From Saprospiraceae bacterium (GTDB lineage Bacteria; Bacteroidota; Bacteroidia; Chitinophagales; Saprospiraceae), in contig JACMMM010000049.1 in assembly GCA_014379065.1 (NCBI GenBank), positions 1 to 6,422 of the forward strand: DNA of 6,422 bases. The letters are read 5' to 3'. Position 1 is the first letter of the stretch. Each line of letters begins with the position of its first letter. Below the pieces are notes generated by a model that saw only the letters and a program-made list of their open reading frames with translations, did not search any database and was not told where the DNA came from. Of this stretch, positions 1-4,471 are shown one piece after another. The position numbers and the translations under genes are program-made.

Positions 1-35
1 CGAAGAGCGTGGTTTTCATTTGCAAGATTGGTTCA

Positions 36-66
36 TTACAAAAGTAAGTTCTGCTTCTTACAAAAG
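36..66. repeat. Short direct repeat TTACAAAAG upstream of first gene
   Basis: The nonamer TTACAAAAG occurs at 36-44 and again at 58-66, with a 22-bp period, close to two helical turns. Both copies lie in the 83-bp leader of the first LETM1-like gene and overlap the putative leftward promoter. The geometry would suit a dimeric regulator. No regulator is identifiable here, and two 9-mers in AT-rich DNA are weak evidence. Confidence 0.25.
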
Positions 67-69
67 CAA
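39..69 (-). promoter_or_regulatory. Putative leftward Bacteroidota-type promoter
   Basis: Read on the minus strand, 46-39 is TACTTTTG, an exact match to the Bacteroidota -7 consensus TAnnTTTG. A TTG (-33 element) lies at 69-67, leaving a 20-bp spacer, which is in the usual range. Transcription would start near position 33 and run left out of the window, so the gene served is not visible. The arrangement is divergent to the LETM1-like gene starting at 84. The match could be chance in AT-rich DNA. Confidence 0.4.
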
Positions 70-83
70 CTAAAAGAACATAG

Positions 84-434
84 ATGAAATTTCTCAAAAT
101 AATCCAATTGCCCCGCCAGCTCCTTTGGGCCGTTGTAATGGAAGGTGTGGGCACAACCAGAATGGTACACGTCTACGCACGCCACGGAAGCGGGAAACTG
201 AGGCTAACTCCGCTCCACCGCCACCCGACCCCAGCAGAATTGCATGTGGCTGGCGAGCAGTTGAAAGACATCCCTAGATCCCTACTTTTTCTGGCGGTGT
301 TTTTGATTCCCGTGCCGGGTTTTATCGGAGGGTATGCCTTGGCAGCGATATCCTTGGAAAAGAAGTATGGAAATAAGATAAAACTCCTTCCTAGCAGATT
401 CCGGCACTTATTGAGCCCGGAGAAAAAGAAATAA
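84..434 (+). CDS. Small LETM1-like membrane protein, paralogue 1
   Basis: This is a 116-residue protein, first of three tandem paralogues. Residues 1-65 are basic and hydrophilic, with the shared blocks VMEGV, KLRLTP, HPTP and QLKDIPR. Residues 66-92 form one hydrophobic stretch broken by Pro and Gly (IPVPGF), and the end carries LLPSRFRHLL (101-110) with a lysine-rich tail. A KD-P-R motif, then a hydrophobic Pro-containing helix, then LPS resembles the core of LETM1 proteins, which are linked to ion homeostasis in mitochondria. The resemblance is by eye and function in bacteria is unknown. No signal peptide is seen, so it is probably an inner-membrane or membrane-associated protein. ATG at 84 is the first start and aligns with paralogue 2. 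It is about 64% identical to paralogue 2, making it the most divergent of the three. The leader is A-rich, with no Shine-Dalgarno sequence. Confidence 0.75.
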   Translation: MKFLKIIQLPRQLLWAVVMEGVGTTRMVHVYARHGSGKLRLTPLHRHPTPAELHVAGEQLKDIPRSLLFLAVFLIPVPGFIGGYALAAISLEKKYGNKIKLLPSRFRHLLSPEKKK

Positions 435-479
435 ACCTGATACTACTAGAATTACGACAGTGCTCCTCATTTCTGAGCG

Positions 480-487
480 TAGTTTTG
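480..487 (+). promoter_or_regulatory. Putative -7 element for paralogue 2
   Basis: TAGTTTTG at 480-487 matches TAnnTTTG exactly and ends 17 bp before the ATG at 505. There is no TTG at the expected -33 position, only GTG at 460-462, and the implied leader would be only about 11 nt. A one-mismatch version, GAATTTTG at 946-953, lies at nearly the same distance from the start of paralogue 3. That hints that each copy carries its own promoter, but this is weak evidence. Confidence 0.3.
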
Positions 488-504
488 CGCTGTAAATTTC
501 AGAC

Positions 505-855
505 ATGAAACTTCGGGAAATTATAAAATTGCCACGCCGCATGTTTTGGGCCATGGTGATGGAAGGTGTCGAGACGACCCAGATGGTGAAAGTATTTGCA
601 CGTCAAGGCACCGGCAAGCTTCGCATCACCCCGGCGCACCGAAACCCTACCCCGGAAGAATTGCGCGAAGCCATAGAGCAGTTAAAGGATATTCCACGTT
701 TTTTGCCCTTTTTTGTCGTGGTGGTAATACCTGTGCCTGGTATGGCGGAAGGATATGCTTTGGTGGCGTTGACCTTGGAAAGGTGGCTGGGAGATCGAAT
801 GAAACTATTGCCGAGTCGCTTTAGGCACCTGTTGAAGCCGGAGGAGAAGGAGTAG
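505..855 (+). CDS. Small LETM1-like membrane protein, paralogue 2
   Basis: This is a 116-residue protein, the middle of three tandem copies, 70 bp after paralogue 1. It has the same plan: MKLREIIKLPRR at the N-terminus, VMEGVETTQMVKVFARQGTG, the AHRNPTPEEL block, QLKDIPRF, a hydrophobic segment at about 66-92 containing IPVPGMAEGY, and LLPSRFRHLL near the C-terminus. The KDIPR-hydrophobic-LPS order recalls the LETM1 core (inference from pattern, not a search). It is about 78% identical to paralogue 3 and 64% to paralogue 1, so copies 2 and 3 probably arose by the later duplication. The ATG at 505 is fixed by alignment with both neighbours. A 92-codon frame overlapping it in another phase is a shadow. 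Function is not known. Confidence 0.75.
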   Translation: MKLREIIKLPRRMFWAMVMEGVETTQMVKVFARQGTGKLRITPAHRNPTPEELREAIEQLKDIPRFLPFFVVVVIPVPGMAEGYALVALTLERWLGDRMKLLPSRFRHLLKPEEKE

Positions 856-966
856 CGTTGGCAGTTAAAGAGCCCTCAAAGTGTGGCACTACCTCCACAG
901 AATGGACCATGCATTGCCGAATGCAACACGAATCATAAGTGGCCGGAATTTTGTGATGAAAGTTCT

Positions 967-1341
967 ATGATGAAACTTCGGGAAATCACAAAATTGCCGC
1001 GTCGAATGCTTTGGGCCTTGATGATGGAGGGTGTCGAGACCACCCAGATGGTGAAAGTATTTGCGCGTCAAGGCACGTGCAAACTTCGCCTTACACCAGC
1101 GCATCGCAATCCTACTCCAGAGGAATTGCATGAAGCCATGGAGCAATTGAAAGATATTCCACGTTTTTTGCCGTTTTTTATGGTGTTCGCGTTACCAATA
1201 CCTGGAATTGCGGAGGGATATACCGTCGCAGCATTAATGCTGGAGCGGAGGCTGGGTGATCGCATGAGGTTCCTGCCTAGTCAGTTTCGGCATGTACTGA
1301 GGCCAGAAGTAAATGAGGCAGAAGATGCAGAGATTAAGTAA
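967..1341 (+). CDS. Small LETM1-like membrane protein, paralogue 3
   Basis: This is a 124-residue protein, last of the tandem set. Two adjacent ATGs (967 and 970) begin MMKLREITKLPRR, and 970 aligns exactly with the start of paralogue 2. The frame stays open upstream to a GTG at 883, but that 28-residue extension has no counterpart in the other copies and is rejected. The shared core is intact: VETTQMVKVFARQGT, AHRNPTPEEL, QLKDIPRFLPFF, hydrophobic LPIPGIAEGY and FLPSQFRHVL. It differs from its sisters in having Cys for the Gly before KLR (GTCKLR), Gln for Arg in LPSxFRH, and an acidic C-terminal extension ending EAEDAEIK where copy 1 is lysine-rich. The gene is followed by a convergent terminator. 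LETM1-like assignment is by motif order only; the role is unknown. Confidence 0.72.
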   Translation: MMKLREITKLPRRMLWALMMEGVETTQMVKVFARQGTCKLRLTPAHRNPTPEELHEAMEQLKDIPRFLPFFMVFALPIPGIAEGYTVAALMLERRLGDRMRFLPSQFRHVLRPEVNEAEDAEIK

Positions 1342-1398
1342 GATGACGTTCCAGAGTAAAATAGAGTCAGGAAGGATTTGCCTTGGATTAATTTCACT

Positions 1399-1442
1399 AA
1401 AAATCCAGAATGGGCTAGCTCGAAAACGAGCTAGCCCATTCT
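1399..1442 (-). terminator. Strong intrinsic terminator in convergent gap
   Basis: A perfect 16-bp stem pairs 1407-1422 with 1427-1442 around an AAAA loop (TTTT on the minus strand). On the minus strand it is followed after 3 nt by five T (1403-1399), so it is a classic intrinsic terminator for the metalloprotease gene ending at 1467. On the plus strand no T-run follows, but the stem lies 65 bp after paralogue 3 and may also slow transcription from that side. It is the only notable element in the 125-bp gap at 1342-1466. Confidence 0.8.
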
Positions 1443-1466
1443 ACTTAAAATACAACGCCCTAAAAA

Positions 1467-2276
1467 TCAATTCGGATACAAAGCCTCGTAAGCCTCTTTA
1501 TCACAAGTCGTGAAATCATCCCAAAGGTCTACGTAAGGCTGCATCACGGAATTATGGTCGGCGTTATTCTTGCAAGTGTTACTGACATTGGTGATCAGCG
1601 TCCCCAAACCATCATCAGTATGCCGAAGACCAATGTTGTGGCCAATTTCGTGTATCATAGCGAAGATTTTTCGGCTGTGCAGCATGTAATTATGCTGAGA
1701 ATTGATCTCAATTAAATTACCAGGTTTGCCATTGCTGGTAGGATATGTGCCTCGGGCAACTACATCTTCCGGCAAAAGGTCATGCATCCTGAAATTGATC
1801 GCGCCATCCACTGGAAGATCGGAGTTCATGCCTTCAAACTGGAATCTCCCGTCCAGTGCATTCCATTCAACCAGTGCAGCGATTATGGCCCAACGCCAGG
1901 ACTGTGGCACACTTGAATGCACATTTAATTTAATGATTTTTTGCGCGGGATTTACCAAATAGGAACTCCGGTAGTGTTTGCGGTCACCTGCAGTGCCTTC
2001 AGCATGAGCAGGTTCTACAAAAAATTCGTTAGGGCTGCTCTTTCCATAGTCTTCCCAAAAATTTGCTTTTGGAAAAACCTGATCTCCTTCTACGATGAAT
2101 TCGTCGGCTGTTTCTTCGATGCTTTCTGGTGAAAACCCATAGGTTTCCGTCAGATAAGCTCGTATGTTTTGTGTTTCTGCAGATTCAGTATTGGTATCTG
2201 TGAGCGGGTTGTTTTTTTGACAAGCGTTGGCAATAAAAAGCAAGGCCGTTGCCAACAGCAACAGAGAATTTTTCAT
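1467..2276 (-). CDS. M57-like (HEIGH-type) zinc metalloprotease, probable lipoprotein
   Basis: This is a 269-residue secreted protease. Residues 1-18 form a lysine-led hydrophobic signal peptide followed by Cys19 (IANAC-QK), a relaxed lipobox that suggests a lipid-anchored envelope protein. Residues 40-75 contain YGFSPESIEE and FIVEGDQVF, resembling the N-terminal region of the dual-action HEIGH peptidases (M57). The catalytic motif HEIGHNIGLRHTD gives zinc ligands His209, His213 and His219 with Glu210 as catalytic base: the metzincin pattern HExxHxxGxxH. The methionine turn is probably SVMQP, Met245. Cys234 and Cys258 could form a disulfide in the C-terminal part. Length fits compact Bacteroidota members of the family. 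ATG at 2276 is the only start giving a signal peptide. The gene is transcribed towards the LETM1-like genes and ends 25 bp before the terminator stem. Its substrate is unknown. Confidence 0.85.
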   Translation of the reverse strand: MKNSLLLLATALLFIANACQKNNPLTDTNTESAETQNIRAYLTETYGFSPESIEETADEFIVEGDQVFPKANFWEDYGKSSPNEFFVEPAHAEGTAGDRKHYRSSYLVNPAQKIIKLNVHSSVPQSWRWAIIAALVEWNALDGRFQFEGMNSDLPVDGAINFRMHDLLPEDVVARGTYPTSNGKPGNLIEINSQHNYMLHSRKIFAMIHEIGHNIGLRHTDDGLGTLITNVSNTCKNNADHNSVMQPYVDLWDDFTTCDKEAYEALYPN

Positions 2277-2360
2277 CTTAAAAGAAAGTTTGTAGTTGAA
2301 AAAATGTGGTTTCTTACATGACGGTCATCCTGTGTGGTTGCCGTTTTGATGAGACAAAGG

Positions 2361-2380
2361 TGGGGGGCTGAGAACCCCCA
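2361..2380. other. GC-rich hairpin between yraN and metalloprotease gene
   Basis: TGGGGG (2361-2366) pairs with CCCCCA (2375-2380) around an 8-nt loop. It lies in the 167-bp gap 2277-2443 on the path from yraN into the metalloprotease gene. On the minus strand only TTTG follows the stem at a short distance, so it is a poor intrinsic terminator. It could attenuate read-through or form part of the metalloprotease mRNA leader. The rest of the gap is A/T-rich with no ORF. Confidence 0.4.
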
Positions 2381-2400
2381 AAAAGTAAAAGCCTTTACAA

Positions 2401-2408
2401 CAAAAGTA
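2401..2408 (-). promoter_or_regulatory. Putative -7 element for metalloprotease gene
   Basis: The minus strand at 2408-2401 reads TACTTTTG, an exact TAnnTTTG match identical to the element at the left end of the window. A start near 2395 would give a leader of about 118 nt containing the GC hairpin at 2361-2380. No TTG lies at the ideal -33 distance; CTG at 2428-2426 is the nearest, with a 17-bp spacer. A weaker alternative is CACCTTTG at 2362-2355 (one mismatch). Confidence 0.35.
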
Positions 2409-2443
2409 AAAAAGGGTAAAAAATACAGTGGCTGGAAGCACTC

Positions 2444-2815
2444 CTACATTGGGAAAAACGCATCCTCCACGTGCCTGATTTCCAACACCTTGCCATCCTT
2501 TAAGATGACCGCTACCACATCGAATCGGATTTCCCATTCGTAGTCAATGGACTCCATGTAGGCACCAGCAGCGCGAACAAGTTGGTCCTGTTTCTTAGCA
2601 TCTACTGATTCTTCGGGACTACCATAGCCAGAACCTTCGCCTGACCGGGTTTTTACCTCTACGAACACGAGGATTTCCTCCTCAGACCAGGCAATGATGT
2701 CTACCTCGCCTCGTCCGGAGCGCCAGTTGCGCTCGGCAATGCGCCAGCCTTGTTGTTCTAGGAATTCGGCAGCAGCGTTTTCGCCGAGGATGCCTGTTTC
2801 GAGATGTTTGACCAT
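2444..2815 (-). CDS. yraN: YraN/UPF0102 family protein, nuclease-like fold
   Basis: This is a 123-residue protein of the YraN/UPF0102 family, which has a restriction-endonuclease-like (PD-(D/E)xK) core but no firmly established role. Family blocks are complete: TGxLGExxAAxFLExxGW (residues 7-24), RNWRSGRGEVDIIA (29-42) and LVFVEVKTR (49-57). Asp39, Glu53 and Lys55 form the expected metal-binding triad, so activity could be retained. The rest ends with FDVVAVIL and EIRHVEDAF, as usual for the family. ATG at 2815 gives the normal family length and N-terminus (MVKHLETG). The frame is open back to an ATG at 2953, but those 46 extra residues are encoded by an 8-bp repeat array and are unlikely to be native. 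The gene lies downstream of rimO on the same strand, separated by the repeat, and is probably cotranscribed. Confidence 0.88.
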   Translation of the reverse strand: MVKHLETGILGENAAAEFLEQQGWRIAERNWRSGRGEVDIIAWSEEEILVFVEVKTRSGEGSGYGSPEESVDAKKQDQLVRAAGAYMESIDYEWEIRFDVVAVILKDGKVLEIRHVEDAFFPM

Positions 2816-2831
2816 GATTATGGTGATTAGA

Positions 2832-2884
2832 TATTGGTGATTGGTATATTGGTGTATTGGTGTATTGGTGTATTGGTGATTGGG
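2832..2884. repeat. 8-bp tandem repeat (TATTGGTG) minisatellite
   Basis: Four perfect contiguous copies of TATTGGTG occupy 2847-2878. A fifth copy lies at 2832-2839, separated by the degenerate unit ATTGGTA (2840-2846), and a trailing ATTGGG ends at 2884. The array lies just upstream of the yraN start, on its probable mRNA leader. Unit length is not a multiple of three, so copy-number change would shift any frame read through it. It is not a CRISPR array: the units are too short and there are no spacers. Confidence 0.9.
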
Positions 2885-2952
2885 TAATCGGTGCGCATCA
2901 GAATTATTGGGTATGGCACCCAGTCTACCAATCACCAATATACCAATCACCA
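2835..2952. repeat. Inverted repeat spanning the rimO-yraN gap
   Basis: A 20-bp perfect inverted repeat pairs 2835-2854 with 2933-2952, so the minisatellite sequence recurs in opposite orientation beside the rimO stop codon. An alternative stem pairs 2871-2883 with 2928-2940. The intervening 2885-2927 is non-repetitive and carries a small ggtgc/gcacc pairing (2890-2894 with 2916-2920). The whole 118-bp block can fold into a long hairpin with register slippage. It resembles dispersed intergenic elements, but only a genome search can show further copies. Confidence 0.8.
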
Positions 2953-4263
2953 TTAAACCACCTCACCAAAAAGATCAAATTCTTCCGCCCCCGTAATCCT
3001 CACATCGGCAAAATCGCCCAAGCGGACATAGTTGTTTTTTGCAGGCACCAGCACCTCATTGTCCACCTCTGGCGAATCGGCCTCGGTACGGCCAATAAAG
3101 AACTTGCCTTCTTTTCGGTCAAATAAGGTGCGGAACACCTGCCCAATTTTTGCTTGATTTTTGCGCAAGGATATTTCCTGTTGCACTTCCATGAGCCGTT
3201 GGGCGCGTTCGGCCTTTACCTCCGCCGGAATATCGTCGGGTAATTCGTAGGCCCGGGTGCTTTCTTCGTGCGAATATTGGAACACGCCCACGCGCTCAAA
3301 TTCCTGTTCGCGCACAAAATTCAACAGGCTTTCAAAATCGGCCTCGGTCTCGCCGGGGTGGCCCACAAGGAACGTAGTGCGAATGGCAATGCCCGGCACT
3401 TTCTCCCTAATTTTTGACAGCAACGCTTCCGTTTCAGCACGGGTGATTTGACGACGCATCTGGTTGAGTACATTATCGCTGGCGTGTTGAAGCGGAAGGT
3501 CGAGATAGTTGCAGATTTCTTTTCGCTCCGCTATTGCATCCAGAATTTCCAAGGGGAACTTGCTCGGATAAGCATAATGTAGGCGAATCCATTCAATACC
3601 TTCTACATCAGCCAGCGCATGAAGCAACCGAGGAAGTTCGCGGGTTTTGTAAAGGTCGAGCCCGTAGTAAGTCAGTTCTTGCGCAATGAGCAGGAGTTCT
3701 TTCACCCCGCGTTTCGCCAGGTTTTTGGCTTCCATGACCAATTCTTCCACGGGTCGGCTGATATGTTTTCCCCGCATGAGCGGGATGGCACAAAAGGCGC
3801 AGGTTCGGTTGCAGCCTTCCGAAATCTTGAGGTAAGCGTAGTGTGGGAGGGTCGTAATTTGACGCGAGCCGAGGAGTTCGTGTTTGTAATCGGCTTCAAG
3901 GCGGGCGAGTAGCGCGGGCATTTCCAAAGTTCCAAAAAAAGCATCTACTTCCGGAATTTCCGCTTCCAAGTCGTCCTTGTAGCGCTGTGAGAGACAGCCC
4001 GTTACATAAAGCTTGTCAATACCGCCTTCGCGCTTGATGTTCGCATACTCCACGATGGTGTCTATGCTTTCTTTTTTTGCGACATCAATAAAGCCGCAGG
4101 TGTTGACAATCACCACATTGGCATCGCTGTCATCCTTTTCATGCGTCACCTCGTAATCATTGCCGCGCAGTTGCGTAATGAGGTTCTCGCTGTCCACCAA
4201 ATTCTTGGAACAGCCGAGCGTGATGACGTTTATTTTGTCCAGCCTGAATGTTTTTGTCTTCAT
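2953..4263 (-). CDS. rimO: Ribosomal protein S12 methylthiotransferase RimO
   Basis: This is a 436-residue radical-SAM enzyme that adds a methylthio group to the conserved aspartate of ribosomal protein uS12 (Asp89 in E. coli), in the cytoplasm. The N-terminal methylthiotransferase domain has its three cluster cysteines in typical settings: LGCSKN (Cys18), NTCGF (Cys56) and TGCLSQR (Cys90). The radical-SAM motif CxxxCxxC is at Cys151, Cys155 and Cys158 (GCNRTCAFCAIP). The C-terminal 65-70 residues form the TRAM domain that contacts substrate. VITLGCSKNLVDSE distinguishes RimO from the tRNA enzymes MiaB and MtaB, and length matches the family. ATG at 4263 is the natural start. A REP-like palindrome ends within a few bases of it, which is odd for a ribosome-binding region. 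The TAA stop overlaps an ATG (TAATG, 2955-2951) that opens onto the yraN frame. Confidence 0.96.
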   Translation of the reverse strand: MKTKTFRLDKINVITLGCSKNLVDSENLITQLRGNDYEVTHEKDDSDANVVIVNTCGFIDVAKKESIDTIVEYANIKREGGIDKLYVTGCLSQRYKDDLEAEIPEVDAFFGTLEMPALLARLEADYKHELLGSRQITTLPHYAYLKISEGCNRTCAFCAIPLMRGKHISRPVEELVMEAKNLAKRGVKELLLIAQELTYYGLDLYKTRELPRLLHALADVEGIEWIRLHYAYPSKFPLEILDAIAERKEICNYLDLPLQHASDNVLNQMRRQITRAETEALLSKIREKVPGIAIRTTFLVGHPGETEADFESLLNFVREQEFERVGVFQYSHEESTRAYELPDDIPAEVKAERAQRLMEVQQEISLRKNQAKIGQVFRTLFDRKEGKFFIGRTEADSPEVDNEVLVPAKNNYVRLGDFADVRITGAEEFDLFGEVV

Positions 4264-4266
4264 AAA

Positions 4267-4345
4267 TGTATCCCGGAACTCCGTTCCGGGAAAAATGTGT
4301 AATAAAATTTTCCTATTATTTCCCGGAACGGAGTTCCGGGATACA
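4267..4345. repeat. REP-like inverted doublet upstream of rimO
   Basis: Two arms, 4267-4293 and 4319-4345, are perfect 27-bp inverted complements around a 25-bp AT-rich centre. Each arm is also a palindrome: CCCGGAAC, 3 nt, GTTCCGGG (4272-4290 and 4322-4340), so each can fold by itself. Two head-to-head short hairpins with an AT-rich core are the architecture of REP doublets (REPINs). The left arm ends 3 bp from the rimO start codon, so the rimO leader must carry it. No transposase lies in the window. Dispersal is inferred, not shown. Confidence 0.85.
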
Positions 4346-4403
4346 AAAAAGGGCCGCGAAGGTCGGAAAATAATAGCGGATAGCGGTTGATAAAACGCGA
4401 ATC

Positions 4404-4436
4404 ATTCAAAGGATGACCCTGAGCCATCTTTTGAAT
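4404..4436. other. Hairpin downstream of trmN
   Basis: ATTCAAAGGATG (4404-4415) pairs with CATCTTTTGAAT (4425-4436) with a single G-T mismatch and a 9-nt loop. It lies 36 bp after the trmN stop on the minus strand. The trailing sequence (gattcgcgtttta) has only a short, late T-run, so termination would be weak; it may be an attenuator, an mRNA 3' stabiliser or another dispersed palindrome. The rest of the 208-bp gap 4264-4471 holds the REP-like doublet and no ORF, and no exact TAnnTTTG element for rimO was found. Confidence 0.5.
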
Positions 4437-4471
4437 TTGAATTGATCCCGAACCAACACCATTGCCACCAT

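Noticed and set aside
910..925. Small hairpin TGCATT-GCCG-AATGCA as terminator between paralogues 2 and 3
   Set aside because: Only 6 bp of stem and no T-run on either side.
883..966. GTG-initiated 28-residue extension of the third LETM1-like protein
   Set aside because: No counterpart in the two sister copies. The ATG pair at 967/970 aligns exactly with their starts.
1313..1513. 66-codon plus-strand ORF crossing the convergent gap
   Set aside because: It begins inside paralogue 3, runs through the terminator stem into the protease gene and has no protein-like features.
2832..2884. Repeats as a CRISPR array
   Set aside because: Units are 8 bp, contiguous and without spacers; no cas gene is nearby.
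4160..4390. 76-codon plus-strand ORF over the rimO start and REP-like doublet
   Set aside because: Its sequence is the antisense of rimO followed by translation of the palindromic repeat; not a gene.
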